DNA of 64,000 nucleotides from JAJTCH01 sp040386195 (GCA_040386195.1 JAZKFV010000006.1:83619-147618), one strand, 5' to 3'. Shown: positions 1 through 8,936, numbered from the stretch's first letter. Numbers and translations are program-made. The notes: generated by a model not told the origin, from the sequence alone.

Positions 1-1275
1 GATTCAGTTAAAAGAACCGGCAAAATTGTTGAAGTTCCGGTTGGTCGTGGATTGCTTGGTCGCGTTGTTGACGCTCTTGGTCAGCCAATCGACGGCAAAG
101 GTGCTTTGCAAGATGTTGAATATAAGCAAGTAGAAGTTAAAGCTCCGGGAATCATCGCCCGCCAATCAGTTGGCGAGCCAATGCAAACTGGTATTAAAGC
201 AATTGACAGCTTGATCCCAATTGGTCGTGGTCAAAGAGAATTGATCATTGGTGATCGTCAAACTGGTAAAACTGCGATTGTGCTTGATACTTTCATCAAC
301 CAAGCTCCAGCTCACCAAAGCGGCGATGAAAAGCAAAAATTATATTGTATCTATGTAGCGATTGGTCAAAAAAGATCTACAGTTGCTTCAATTGTTAAAA
401 CTTTAGAAGAAGCTGGTGCAATGAAATATTCAGTTGTAGTTGCTGCAACTGCATCAGAAGCTGCTTCAATGCAATTCTTCGCTCCATATACTGGTTGTAC
501 TATTGGTGAATATTTTAGAGATAACGGCATGCACGCTTTGATCGCCTATGACGATTTGAGTAAGCACGCTGTTGCTTATCGCGAGATGTCATTGCTACTT
601 CGCCGCCCACCTGGACGCGAAGCTTATCCGGGCGACGTATTTTATATTCACTCTCGTTTGTTAGAACGCGCAGCAAAAATGTCCGACGCAATGGGTGGCG
701 GTTCTTTAACGGCATTGCCAATCATTGAAACTCAAGCTGGCGACGTTTCGGCTTATATTCCAACTAACGTAATTTCAATTACTGACGGGCAAATTTTCTT
801 GGAAACTGAATTATTTTATAAAGGTATTAAACCAGCGGTGAACGTTGGTCTATCAGTTTCTCGGGTTGGTTCTGCCGCGCAAACTAAAGCAATGAAACAA
901 GTGGCAGGAACCATCAAATTAGATTTGGCGCAATTCAGAGAATTAGAAGCCTTCGCTCAATTTGGATCTGACCTTGATTTGACCACTCAAAAACTTTTGG
1001 ATAAAGGTAAAAAATTGACTGAATTATTGAAACAAAATCAATATTCACCAATGCCTTTTGAAGAGCAGGTAGTTTCAATTTATACTGGCGTGAAAGGTTA
1101 TTTAGATAAAATTAACGCCAAAGATGTGACTAGATTTGAAAAAGAATTTTTACGCAAAATCAAATCAGCGCACAGCAATATTCTTGATTCAATCAGAAAA
1201 GAGCAAAAAATTTCTGATGCTGTTGAAGCAGAATTGAAAAAAATTATCATCGAATTTGTAGAGATTTTTAAATAA
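1..1275 (+). CDS. atpA: ATP synthase F1 subunit alpha, 5' end outside window
   Basis: Non-catalytic nucleotide-binding subunit of the F1 part of ATP synthase, at the cytoplasmic face of the inner membrane. The reading frame is open from base 1, so the start lies upstream; 424 residues are visible against about 510 in the family, leaving roughly 85 missing. Visible are the P-loop GDRQTGKT (residues 84-91 of the visible part), the YDDLSKHAVAYRE segment, the RRPPGREAYPGD loop and the conserved SVSRVGSAAQ segment that holds the arginine finger. The helical carboxy-terminal domain is complete. atpG follows after 86 bases, which are almost entirely a heptamer hairpin. Confidence 0.97.
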   Translation, partial: DSVKRTGKIVEVPVGRGLLGRVVDALGQPIDGKGALQDVEYKQVEVKAPGIIARQSVGEPMQTGIKAIDSLIPIGRGQRELIIGDRQTGKTAIVLDTFINQAPAHQSGDEKQKLYCIYVAIGQKRSTVASIVKTLEEAGAMKYSVVVAATASEAASMQFFAPYTGCTIGEYFRDNGMHALIAYDDLSKHAVAYREMSLLLRRPPGREAYPGDVFYIHSRLLERAAKMSDAMGGGSLTALPIIETQAGDVSAYIPTNVISITDGQIFLETELFYKGIKPAVNVGLSVSRVGSAAQTKAMKQVAGTIKLDLAQFRELEAFAQFGSDLDLTTQKLLDKGKKLTELLKQNQYSPMPFEEQVVSIYTGVKGYLDKINAKDVTRFEKEFLRKIKSAHSNILDSIRKEQKISDAVEAELKKIIIEFVEIFK

Positions 1276-1279
1276 AAAA

Positions 1280-1357
1280 TAGTCGTTAGTCATTAGTCAT
1301 TAGTCGTTAGTAAAAAACGATCGACTAACGACTAATGACTAACGACTAACGACTAAT
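1280..1357. repeat. Heptamer inverted repeat between atpA and atpG
   Basis: Left arm 1280-1311 is built of GTTAGTC/ATTAGTC units; right arm 1323-1357 is built of the complementary GACTAAC/GACTAAT units; the loop is about 11 bases. The repeat fills nearly the whole atpA-atpG gap and ends 4 bases before the atpG ATG, where a ribosome binding site would be expected. It belongs to the window-wide AYTHAYS heptamer family. Confidence 0.9.
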
Positions 1358-1361
1358 ACAT

Positions 1362-2258
1362 ATGGCCAATTTAAAAACATTAAAAACCAGAATTAAATCA
1401 GTTAAATCAACGCAAAAAATGACTAAAGCCATGAAAATGGTAGCGGCATCAAAATTGCGTCGAGCCAAGCATATGGTGGAATTGTCACGTCCTTATGCTG
1501 AAAAAATTGATGAGTTAATTACTAATTTGGCAACTAATATTGATATTAGGGAAAATCCGGATAGTGGTTTTTCTTTGCTAACTGGTAACGCTCAGGAAAA
1601 AACTTATCTTTTAGTTTTACTTTCTTCGGATCGCGGTTTGTGCGGCGGGCTTAATACTTCGGCGGTAAAATTTGCTAAGAATCGTATCAATGCTTTAACA
1701 GCGGAAGGCAAAAATGTGAAAGTTTTTTGTGTTGGTAAAAAAGGTTACGATCAAATGAAAACAGCCTTTGGCGATAAAATTGTTGATCACATTAGCGGAA
1801 TTTTTAGAAATAATATTGATCACAAAATTGCTGAAGAAATCACTAATAAAATTGTCGCTTTGTTTAATGAAAAAGCCTTTGATATTTGTGAAGTAATTTA
1901 CAGCAAATTCAAGTCAGCTATTGCTCAAGAAGCTTCGATTAAACAAATTATTCCAATCAAAATTAATCAAGAAAATTTAGCAAAAAAATTAAACAGCTAT
2001 AATTCGCCAATTGATTTTGAGCCAAATAAAGAAGAGATTTTGCAAACACTTTTGCCAAAAAATTTGATAATGCAAATGTATAATCAATTGTTAGAAAATA
2101 GCGCCAGTGAACAAGGTGCAAGAATGGCGGCGATGGAATCTGCGACCAACAATGCTGGTAAGATGATTAAGAATTTAACTCTAGTTTATAACCGAACCAG
2201 ACAAGCTAATATCACTAAAGAATTGATTGATATTGTCTCTGGAGCTAACGCGGTTTAA
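1362..2258 (+). CDS. atpG: ATP synthase F1 subunit gamma
   Basis: Central rotor shaft of F1-ATPase, coupling proton flow to catalysis in the alpha/beta ring. The protein has 298 residues, the usual family length. The amino terminus shows the hallmark MANLKTLKTRIKSVKSTQKMTKAMKMVAASK helix start (positions 1362-1454), there is an SSDRGLCGGLN segment near residue 90, and the carboxy-terminal helix contains RMAAMESATNNAGKMI and YNRTRQANITKEL. The ATG sits directly behind the heptamer repeat and no Shine-Dalgarno is visible. In most alphaproteobacteria atpD and atpC follow; here the next gene is comM on the other strand, so the operon is split. Confidence 0.97.
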   Translation: MANLKTLKTRIKSVKSTQKMTKAMKMVAASKLRRAKHMVELSRPYAEKIDELITNLATNIDIRENPDSGFSLLTGNAQEKTYLLVLLSSDRGLCGGLNTSAVKFAKNRINALTAEGKNVKVFCVGKKGYDQMKTAFGDKIVDHISGIFRNNIDHKIAEEITNKIVALFNEKAFDICEVIYSKFKSAIAQEASIKQIIPIKINQENLAKKLNSYNSPIDFEPNKEEILQTLLPKNLIMQMYNQLLENSASEQGARMAAMESATNNAGKMIKNLTLVYNRTRQANITKELIDIVSGANAV

Positions 2259-2294
2259 TTTTTATCCTGAATTACATTGTCATCATGAGTTATG

Positions 2295-2384
2295 TTGTCA
2301 TCCTGAGTGTAAGCGAAGGATCTCGTGAGTCTTGAATTCAGAGTTTCAACTCATGAGATCCTTCGCTTACACTCAGGATGACAA
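2295..2384. repeat. Palindromic element, CATCCTGAG type
   Basis: Two 35-base arms (2295-2329 and 2350-2384) are inverted copies with one mismatch, separated by a 20-base loop. The ends read TTGTCATCCTGAG and CTCAGGATGACAA. A partial extra copy of the end, ATTGTCATCATGAG, lies just upstream at about 2276-2289. It sits between the convergent atpG and comM genes and could fold as a bidirectional hairpin. The same arms occur at 9700, 42094, 56200 and 63953. Confidence 0.93.
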
Positions 2385-2400
2385 TGTGAGTTGTTGGGAA

Positions 2401-3927
2401 TCACATCGTCACAAAACCTCTTCTATAGCTAATCGCTTCTAGCAAATGTGATTGGCTGATATTTTCTGAATTATCCAAATCGGCAATTGTTCTTGCCACT
2501 CGCAAAATCCGGTTGTAACCGCGAATTGAAATTCCCATTTTTTCTATAGTTAGTTTGAGAATCTTTTGACTTTCTGCATCAATTTCGGTGTATTTTTCCA
2601 AAACTTTACCATTAGCTTTGGAGTTTAATTTTAAAGTTTTATCAACCATTGAAGCTTCTTGCTCATAACGTTGTTTCTGAATATTGCGCGCCTTGGCAAC
2701 TCTGGCGGCAACGGCTGCTGAGCTTTCTCTAATCCCAATATTATCCGCAAAAATATCAATCTGCGGAACTTCAATAATTATATCCATTCGATCCATCAAC
2801 GGCCCAGAAATTTTGGCTTGGTAATCGCGCCCGCAAACTGGGGCTTTGTTGCAAGATTTATTTTGATCAGATAAATAGCCGCAGCGACACGGATTCATGG
2901 CGGCAACTAGTTGAAAATTAGCGGGATAATTTATGTGCGATAAAACTCGCGAGATAGTCACATTGCCGTTTTCAATTGGCTGACGCAGCGAATCTAAAAC
3001 TTGTCGCGGAAATTCCGCCAGCTCATCTAAAAATAAAATGCCATTATGCGCCAAAGAAATTTCACCGGGCTTAGCTTTGGATCCGCCACCAACCATGGCG
3101 GGCATTGAGCAAGAATGATGTGGATCGCGAAATGGTCGCGCCCAAATTAATTTGCCGTCAGAAATTTTGCCGCTAATGCTGTGAATCATATTGATCTCAA
3201 GCATTTCTTTTAGATCAAGCTCGGGAATTAAGCCGGGCAGGCGCGATGCCAACATTGATTTTCCAGTTCCCGGCGGGCCAATTAATAGCAAATTATGTCC
3301 GCCAGCAGCGGCAATTTCTAAAGCGCGCTTGGCGGTTTCTTGACCTTTAATATCGGACAAATCTGGATAAGAAAATATTTGTTTTTCAGCATTTGGTTGT
3401 GGTTGAGATAGAAGCTGCAAACCTTTGAAATGATTAAGCAAAACGATTAAATTTTTGGGAGCCAAAATCGATAAATCCCCAGCCCAAGCGGCTTCCATGC
3501 CACAAATTTCCGGACAAATAATTCCGGCACCACGCTGCGAAGCGCCAATTGCTGCTGATAAAATTCCATTTACTTGCGTGATTGTTCCATCCAAAGAAAG
3601 CTCGCCCAGCGCATAATAATTCTCAACATCTTCTTGCTTTAAAGCGCCCAGCTCAATTAAAAGCCCCAGCGCAATTGCCAAATCAAAATGGCTTCCTTCT
3701 TTAAGCAAATCTGCCGGAGCTAAATTAACCGTGATGCGCGTATAAGGAAGTGCCAAACCAATTGAAGTGATTGCAGCGCGAACCCGTTCTTTAGATTCGC
3801 CCACCGCTTTATCGGGCAGACCAACGATAGTAAAACTGGAATTTCCGGAGGAAGAGATTTTGACTTGAACATTGACAGGAGCAACATCAATACCAATAAA
3901 GGCAAAGGTTTTTACGGTGGCGACCAT
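2401..3927 (-). CDS. comM: ComM family Mg-chelatase-like AAA+ ATPase
   Basis: ComM is a hexameric AAA+ helicase that promotes branch migration of incoming DNA during natural transformation; this role is known from Vibrio and related proteins and is inferred here. The 508-residue protein has the usual three parts: an amino-terminal Lon-protease-like fold (about 1-170), an AAA+ core with Walker A GPPGTGKS (217-224) and Walker B GILFLDELAEF, and a carboxy-terminal magnesium-chelatase lid. A cysteine cluster (CRCGYLSD, CNKAPVCGRDY) around residues 347-370 is typical of the family. It is a single gene facing atpG. A heptamer repeat arm ends a few bases upstream of its ATG. Confidence 0.95.
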   Translation of the reverse strand: MVATVKTFAFIGIDVAPVNVQVKISSSGNSSFTIVGLPDKAVGESKERVRAAITSIGLALPYTRITVNLAPADLLKEGSHFDLAIALGLLIELGALKQEDVENYYALGELSLDGTITQVNGILSAAIGASQRGAGIICPEICGMEAAWAGDLSILAPKNLIVLLNHFKGLQLLSQPQPNAEKQIFSYPDLSDIKGQETAKRALEIAAAGGHNLLLIGPPGTGKSMLASRLPGLIPELDLKEMLEINMIHSISGKISDGKLIWARPFRDPHHSCSMPAMVGGGSKAKPGEISLAHNGILFLDELAEFPRQVLDSLRQPIENGNVTISRVLSHINYPANFQLVAAMNPCRCGYLSDQNKSCNKAPVCGRDYQAKISGPLMDRMDIIIEVPQIDIFADNIGIRESSAAVAARVAKARNIQKQRYEQEASMVDKTLKLNSKANGKVLEKYTEIDAESQKILKLTIEKMGISIRGYNRILRVARTIADLDNSENISQSHLLEAISYRRGFVTM

Positions 3928-3932
3928 ATGGG

Positions 3933-3963
3933 TTTAATGATTAGTGGTTAATGATTAATGATT
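3933..3963. repeat. Single heptamer repeat arm upstream of comM
   Basis: About four GATTAAT/GGTTAAT units without an obvious inverted partner. On the comM coding strand it reads as ATTAATC/ATTAACC units ending about 8 bases before the ATG, the same orientation as at other gene starts. Confidence 0.75.
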
Positions 3964-3969
3964 ATTTTT

Positions 3970-5256
3970 TTAGTATTTAAAAAACATTGAAGACGGGCTG
4001 TCGATCATTTCGAATTTGCCGTTTTTAATTTCTAACATTGCAAAATTTCTTTGCACAATGCCGTTGGGTAAAAATCTGAATAAGCCGTCAATGCCCACAA
4101 AGCCGTTTTTGGCGGATTGATAATTAATAAAATCTTCAGCCGATAATTCTCTTTTGCCGGATTTTCTGATAGTTTCAGCAACTGCTAATGTTGCATCATA
4201 GGCAATGCCGCTGATGCGTGGCGGAAATTTGTTGTAGAGTTGATAATAGCGTTTTTCAAAATCCCGATATTTATCCGGATTGGCAGACACAAACCAGCTG
4301 CCAATTAAATTAGGATCATTAAGAGTGGTGATATCGTCCCAATTGCTGCTGCCGATAATCTGAATTTCTCGCTCAGAGGTGTTGTATTTATTAATCAAAC
4401 TAACAATTTTGGTAAGCACCGCTCCGGATTCAGGAATTACAATGGTATTAGCGTAGAATTTTTCACCGTCTTTGGCATTCTTTTTATTTTTGCTGTTTGG
4501 CGATTTTATGTATGAGCTTAGAACCTTTGAAACTGCCTTTTCAAGATCTTTACTGCTATTTGCATAAAGTTCGCTACTCACAAAGTTTCCATCTTTTCTT
4601 TTGACCATATCTTTCAAAATAGTCGAAAATTTTTGTCCATATTGATTATTCGGCGCAATGATTGCGAAATTGTCTTTGCCGTTAGAAATTGCGTAGCTGG
4701 AGATTCTTTCAACTTGTTGTTCAGGCAAAAAGCCCATCAAAAAAACTCCTTTTTTGCCGGCTAAATCTTGATTATTAGAAAAGGAAAGAATGCTGATTTT
4801 ATTGGTTTGTGCCACGCTAGAAATGGCCTCAATATCGCTGCTGAAAATTGGGCCAATAATAGTTTTAATATTTTGCCCAGCAATTTCTTCAACCGCTTTT
4901 TTAATATCGCTACTATCAAAAACCACCAACTCAACATCGTTATTTTTATCATTCTCAAACAAAGATAAAATAATTGAATTGAGCATTGCTGTTCCAAGCT
5001 CTTTGCTTTTTCCAGAAAGCGGCAAAAGAGCAGCAACTTTAACTTTTTTACGAATAACTTTTGGATCGATTTGGCTTTTTTGAGCAGAAATATTTTGAGC
5101 TGGAAGGTTTTGAACCGGAGCTTTTTTAGATTGATTATTTTGAGCCGGAGCTTTGGTTGGAGTTGGCTTGAAGGCTGATCTAATAATGCTGCCTTCACAA
5201 GAGTTGAGGAGCAGCGCGCAAGCCAAAATGGCAAAAATTCTTCCAATGATTCTCAT
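3970..5256 (-). CDS. LpoA/LppC-like outer-membrane lipoprotein with periplasmic binding fold
   Basis: Predicted lipoprotein of 428 residues: hydrophobic signal with lipobox LLNSC (cysteine about residue 20), then a low-complexity K/Q/A/P linker with repeated PAQN motifs (about 30-65), then a type 1 periplasmic binding fold starting VKVAALLPLSGKSKELG. This is the architecture of the carboxy-terminal domain of penicillin-binding protein activator LpoA and of related LppC/amino-acid-binding proteins. The divergent neighbour is rsmI, the same pair as lpoA-rsmI in gammaproteobacteria, which supports an LpoA-like role in stimulating peptidoglycan synthesis. The TPR-like amino-terminal domain of E. 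coli LpoA is absent. A branched-chain amino-acid binding lipoprotein is the alternative. Confidence 0.8.
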   Translation of the reverse strand: MRIIGRIFAILACALLLNSCEGSIIRSAFKPTPTKAPAQNNQSKKAPVQNLPAQNISAQKSQIDPKVIRKKVKVAALLPLSGKSKELGTAMLNSIILSLFENDKNNDVELVVFDSSDIKKAVEEIAGQNIKTIIGPIFSSDIEAISSVAQTNKISILSFSNNQDLAGKKGVFLMGFLPEQQVERISSYAISNGKDNFAIIAPNNQYGQKFSTILKDMVKRKDGNFVSSELYANSSKDLEKAVSKVLSSYIKSPNSKNKKNAKDGEKFYANTIVIPESGAVLTKIVSLINKYNTSEREIQIIGSSNWDDITTLNDPNLIGSWFVSANPDKYRDFEKRYYQLYNKFPPRISGIAYDATLAVAETIRKSGKRELSAEDFINYQSAKNGFVGIDGLFRFLPNGIVQRNFAMLEIKNGKFEMIDSPSSMFFKY

Positions 5257-5318
5257 AGATTTATGTTTTGGTATAGATTAGATTTATAGGCTTAAAACCT
5301 ATTTAAATTTTGATAAAT

Positions 5319-6185
5319 ATGCAAGAATTTTTAAACGACAACCAAACCCAAATGGTGCCCGCGCTTTATGTGGTGGCAACTCCAATTGGTAATCTTGGTG
5401 ATATAACTTTGCGGGCAATAAATATTTTAAAGCAATGTGATTTTGTAGTTTGTGAAGATAGTAGAATCACTGCGAAATTGCTCAGCAATTTGGAAATTAA
5501 AAAACCATTCATAATTTATAATGATCACAGCGATATTTTGGTCAGAGAAAAAGTTTTGAATTTAGTTTTGCAAGGTAAAATTTTGGCGTTAGTCAGTGAT
5601 GCTGGAACTCCACTAATTTCTGATCCAGGCTATAAATTAGTTTCGTTTTTATTAGAACATAATTGCCAAGTTTTATCCGTTCCCGGCGCTTGTTCAGCTG
5701 TTGCAGCTTTGTCAGTTTCGGGAATTGCTAGCGATCGATTTATGTTTGTTGGCTTTATTCCCAGCACTTTGCAAGCTAAAGAAAATTTCTGCAAAGATTT
5801 AGTAAATATTGATTCAACTTTAATTTTCTTTGAAACCAGTAATCGCTTAATTGCCAGTTTGCAAGTGATGCTCAAAGTCTTTGGCAATAGAATTGGCGCG
5901 GTTTGCCGCGAAATCACCAAAATTTATGAACAAACTAAAAAAGCTAATTTGGAAGATTTGATAAAATTCTACGAAGAAAATCCGCCGCGTGGTGAAATAG
6001 TAATTTTATTATCCGCGCCGCCAAAAAGAGGTGAAGTTAATTTTGATGAAATTGATGAAAAACTAAAACAAGGCCTAAAAACTATGAAGCCCAAAGACCT
6101 TGTTGCATTGGTTGCCGACAATTTAGCAGTGAATAAAAAAGTGGTTTATCAGCGAATGTTGGAGTTGATCAAGTCAGAGAATTAA
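5319..6185 (+). CDS. rsmI: 16S rRNA (cytidine1402-2'-O)-methyltransferase
   Basis: SAM-dependent tetrapyrrole-methylase-fold enzyme that 2'-O-methylates C1402 in the 16S rRNA decoding centre. The protein (288 residues from this ATG) has ALYVVATPIGNLGDITLRA near the start, CEDSRITAKLL, LVSDAGTPLISDPGYKLV and VPGACSAVAALSVSG, all signature segments of the YraL/RsmI family. I take the ATG at 5319; a TTG three codons upstream (5310) is also possible. It is divergent from the LpoA-like lipoprotein. The downstream toxin-antitoxin pair is probably a separate transcription unit. Confidence 0.95.
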   Translation: MQEFLNDNQTQMVPALYVVATPIGNLGDITLRAINILKQCDFVVCEDSRITAKLLSNLEIKKPFIIYNDHSDILVREKVLNLVLQGKILALVSDAGTPLISDPGYKLVSFLLEHNCQVLSVPGACSAVAALSVSGIASDRFMFVGFIPSTLQAKENFCKDLVNIDSTLIFFETSNRLIASLQVMLKVFGNRIGAVCREITKIYEQTKKANLEDLIKFYEENPPRGEIVILLSAPPKRGEVNFDEIDEKLKQGLKTMKPKDLVALVADNLAVNKKVVYQRMLELIKSEN

Positions 6186-6201
6186 GTTGTAAAATATTAT
6201 T

Positions 6202-6233
6202 ATGTACGTTATCAATAGAAATATCATGTACAT
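6202..6233. promoter_or_regulatory. Possible antitoxin operator (paired ATGTAC boxes)
   Basis: ATGTAC occurs at 6202-6207 and again at 6226-6231, 24 bases apart, in the AT-rich region just before the antitoxin gene. The second copy is a perfect 8-base palindrome (ATGTACAT) and the first is one base off. Antitoxins of this type normally repress their own operon through short palindromes, so this is a candidate operator; inference only. Confidence 0.35.
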
Positions 6234-6250
6234 TATTTTGTTAGAAATTT

Positions 6251-6520
6251 ATGCAACAATCATCTCAAATAATCAATCCAACTCACTTTCGCAACAACTT
6301 ATTTTCTATCATTGATAAGGTTGTTAAGACCGGGAAAGATAGTTTTGTCATGCGCAATAACGCTTTAATAAAACTTAGTTTAGAAGAAAGAAAATATTCA
6401 AAAACAATTGATTTGTTCAGCAAATTAAAGGTTAGAGAAAATGTTATGAATGTCAAAAAACCCGACGATTTAATTAATCTAAAATTGCCACAATGGGACC
6501 AAGAAAAAAACAAAATTTAA
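6251..6520 (+). CDS. Phd/YefM-like antitoxin of a type II toxin-antitoxin pair
   Basis: Small protein of 89 residues immediately upstream of, and overlapping by 28 bases, a PIN-domain toxin gene. The amino-terminal half (INPTHFRNNLFSIIDKVVKTG, then a short strand containing SFVMRNNALIKLS) resembles the DNA-binding part of Phd/YefM antitoxins, in which a helix precedes a V.R.G...A.L strand; the match is weak. The charged carboxy-terminal half would wrap the toxin. Expected roles are neutralising the nuclease and repressing the operon. Identification rests mainly on gene order, size and overlap. Confidence 0.65.
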   Translation: MQQSSQIINPTHFRNNLFSIIDKVVKTGKDSFVMRNNALIKLSLEERKYSKTIDLFSKLKVRENVMNVKKPDDLINLKLPQWDQEKNKI

Positions 6521-6906
6521 AATCACCAATTTTTTTAGACACTCATATAGTGGTTTGGCTCTTTGCCGGAAAAAAAGAGTTGTTTTCAAAAAATGTGATA
6601 AAATTAATGAATGAGAATATTGGTAATATTTTCATTCATCCAATAGTGATTTTGGAGTTAGAATATTTGCATGAGGTTGGTAAAGTCAATTACACGTCCA
6701 ACCAAATTATCAGCCAATTACAATCTGACATTGGCTTGAAAATCATTGATCAAGATTTTGCTGTTATTAATAGTTTTGCTGTTGATCTAAAATGGACTAG
6801 AGATGTTTTTGATCGTTTAATAACTTCTTGCGCTCACTCTTTTGATGCTGGTTTGATAACTAAAGATAAGTTGATCAGAAAACATTATAAAAAAGCGGTG
6901 TGGTGA
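6493..6906 (+). CDS. PIN-domain ribonuclease toxin, VapC-like
   Basis: Predicted Mg-dependent endoribonuclease of the PIN fold (137 residues, normal length). Acidic active-site positions are visible: LDTHIVVWL near residue 15, a glutamate in VILELEYL near residue 55, TRDVFDRLITSCA near residue 105 and the LITKDKLI motif near residue 125, where the final catalytic aspartate falls. It overlaps the antitoxin gene by 28 bases, the usual arrangement for translational coupling. The RNA target cannot be told from sequence. The pair sits between rsmI and htpG. Confidence 0.85.
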   Translation: MGPRKKQNLKSPIFLDTHIVVWLFAGKKELFSKNVIKLMNENIGNIFIHPIVILELEYLHEVGKVNYTSNQIISQLQSDIGLKIIDQDFAVINSFAVDLKWTRDVFDRLITSCAHSFDAGLITKDKLIRKHYKKAVW

Positions 6907-6958
6907 TTTTGTTATTTAATTATCCGTGCGTAGGGATAAGTCTCTCGATTATTGATGT

Positions 6959-8830
6959 CTAAGTCATCAAAATATTTAACCTTCTTGAAAAATCTTTAAT
7001 ATCCGCAATCGGCTCGCCTTCAACGATGCAAGCTTGATCGAATAAAGTTTTGATTGAATCAACAACTTGTAATTCGGCTGCCAAATTATTTAATTTTTCA
7101 TTCAAAGATTTAATAATTTTGTGATTGGGGTTAATTTCTAAAATCTTCGCCGAAGCAGATAGAATCTGCTTTTGTTCCAATAAATATCTTTCCATTCGAA
7201 TATCCATTGAAGCAGAATCAACCGCCAAACAAACTGGGCTGGAATCTAATTTTTTAGAGATTTTGACATCTTTAACTTTGTCGCCTAAAACAGTTTTGAT
7301 CTTAGCAATTAAGCTGTCTAGCTCTGAATTGGTAACGTCTTTAATTTCTTCTTTTTCTTCCTCATCTTCAGATTTTTTTTCCTTACCAATTTTTTCTAAA
7401 TCAATATCGGATCTGGTGATCGATTGAAATTCTTTGCCTTTATATTCGTTAGTTGTAGTCACCCAAAAATCATCAACCGTGTCGGTTAAAAATAAAACTT
7501 CAATGTCTTTAGAGGCAAATGATTCAAGGCTTGGGCTGGCTTTGATTTTTTCAATTGATTCGCCAGTTACATAATAAATTTTATCCTGACCAATTTTGCA
7601 GCGATCTAAATATTCTGCCAAAGAAATTAATTTATCCGCAGATTTTGAGCTGTAAAAACGGCAGATTTCCAAAATTTTATCTTTAAATTCGTGCGATTCG
7701 CAAAGACCTTCTTTGACAACCGCGCCAAAATTATTCCAGAATTTTAGATATTCTTCTTCATTTTCCGCAGCCTTTTTCTTCAAGTCGGAAAGCACTTTTT
7801 TGACGACTGATTTTTTAATTTTTTCCAACACTAAATTGTGCTGCAAAGTTTCGCGGCTGATATTGAGCGGCAAATCTTGCGAGTCGATCAAGCCACGCAA
7901 AAAGCGCAGCCAAGCCGGAACCAAATCTAAATCTTCGCTGATGAAAACTTTTTTAACATAAAGTTTCACGCGTCCTTTGCGATCGGGATGAAATAAATCA
8001 AAAGGTTTGGTGCTGGGAATAAAAAGTAAATTGGTATATTCAACCACGCCTTCAGCACGATTATGCAAAACCATAAAAGGCTCGCCCGGCAAATGGGAAG
8101 TGTGTTTGAAGAAATTATTATATTGTTCGGAAGTGATTTCGTTTTGTGATTTTGTCCATAAAGCTGAAGCTGAATTTAGAGTTTCAACGCTGCCAACTTC
8201 AGGAGTGAATTCAATTTTGATATTGATGTGATCAGAATAAGTTTGGACAATATGTTTGATATGAAAACGATCAAGAAAATCATTTTCACCTTCTTTGAGA
8301 TGCAAAATAATTTTGGTGCCGCGCCCAATATTTTCAAGGCTTTCACCAATTGAAAAACTGCCGCCGCCAGAAGATTTCCAGCTATAAGTTTTTGTCGAAT
8401 TATATTTTTTAGAAATCACTTCGACATTATCAGCAATCATAAAAGCCGAATAAAATCCAACTCCAAATTGCCCAATCAACTGCACATCTTTTTTAATATC
8501 GCCAGTTAAAGATTTAACAAAATTTTCGGTGCCAGATTTAGCAATTGTTCCCAAATTTTGCTGCAAATCTTCCTCATCCATTCCCAGCCCATTATCGACA
8601 ATAATTAATTGACGATTTTTTTTATCCACCGAAATTGAAATTTTTAATTCCTCATCATTTTTCAAAATCGCCGAATCTTGCACCGCTAAATAACGCAGCT
8701 TATCACAAGCATCCGAAGCGTTAGATATAAGCTCGCGCAGGGCAACATCTTTATTGGTGTAAAGCGAATTGATCATCAAATTCAAAACTTTGCCGACTTC
8801 GACATCAAAATTATATTCTTTAGATTGCAT
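6959..8830 (-). CDS. htpG: Hsp90-family molecular chaperone HtpG
   Basis: Cytosolic ATP-dependent chaperone of 623 residues, full family length. The amino-terminal GHKL ATPase domain shows ELISNASDACDKLR, the VDNGLGMDEEDL motif and GQFGVGFYSAFMIADNVEV. The middle domain carries the NISRETLQHN segment. The carboxy-terminal dimerisation domain is present, preceded by an acidic KSEDEEEKEEIKD stretch near residue 495. It is a lone gene; no Shine-Dalgarno is visible before the ATG, only an A-rich leader. Confidence 0.97.
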   Translation of the reverse strand: MQSKEYNFDVEVGKVLNLMINSLYTNKDVALRELISNASDACDKLRYLAVQDSAILKNDEELKISISVDKKNRQLIIVDNGLGMDEEDLQQNLGTIAKSGTENFVKSLTGDIKKDVQLIGQFGVGFYSAFMIADNVEVISKKYNSTKTYSWKSSGGGSFSIGESLENIGRGTKIILHLKEGENDFLDRFHIKHIVQTYSDHINIKIEFTPEVGSVETLNSASALWTKSQNEITSEQYNNFFKHTSHLPGEPFMVLHNRAEGVVEYTNLLFIPSTKPFDLFHPDRKGRVKLYVKKVFISEDLDLVPAWLRFLRGLIDSQDLPLNISRETLQHNLVLEKIKKSVVKKVLSDLKKKAAENEEEYLKFWNNFGAVVKEGLCESHEFKDKILEICRFYSSKSADKLISLAEYLDRCKIGQDKIYYVTGESIEKIKASPSLESFASKDIEVLFLTDTVDDFWVTTTNEYKGKEFQSITRSDIDLEKIGKEKKSEDEEEKEEIKDVTNSELDSLIAKIKTVLGDKVKDVKISKKLDSSPVCLAVDSASMDIRMERYLLEQKQILSASAKILEINPNHKIIKSLNEKLNNLAAELQVVDSIKTLFDQACIVEGEPIADIKDFSRRLNILMT

Positions 8831-8904
8831 TTTTTCAGATTGATTTTGGTTAATAAAAAACTTCCCAGAGTTAGTGATTGATTATCGGATTTCAAGACAA
8901 AATT

Positions 8905-8936
8905 ACTTACGACTTACGACTTAAAACTTACGACTA
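8905..8936. repeat. Single heptamer repeat arm between htpG and mraZ
   Basis: Units of ACTTACG (ACTTACG, ACTTACG, ACTTAAA, ACTTACG, ACTA) on the + strand. No inverted partner arm is obvious nearby. It lies about 30 bases upstream of the mraZ promoter and not next to a start codon, unlike most members. Confidence 0.75.

Noticed and set aside
1280..1357. Heptamer arrays as CRISPR or as an origin-type iteron array
   Set aside because: Units are 7 bp without spacers, arranged as inverted arms and scattered at many gene junctions; no DnaA boxes or cas genes seen.
4761..5246. 161-residue frame overlapping the LpoA-like gene in another frame
   Set aside because: Low-complexity K/L-rich shadow; the lipoprotein frame has a signal, lipobox and binding-protein fold.
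6907..6958. Weak hairpin TTATCC/GGATAA between the toxin gene and htpG
   Set aside because: Six-base stem without a T run; not convincing as a terminator.
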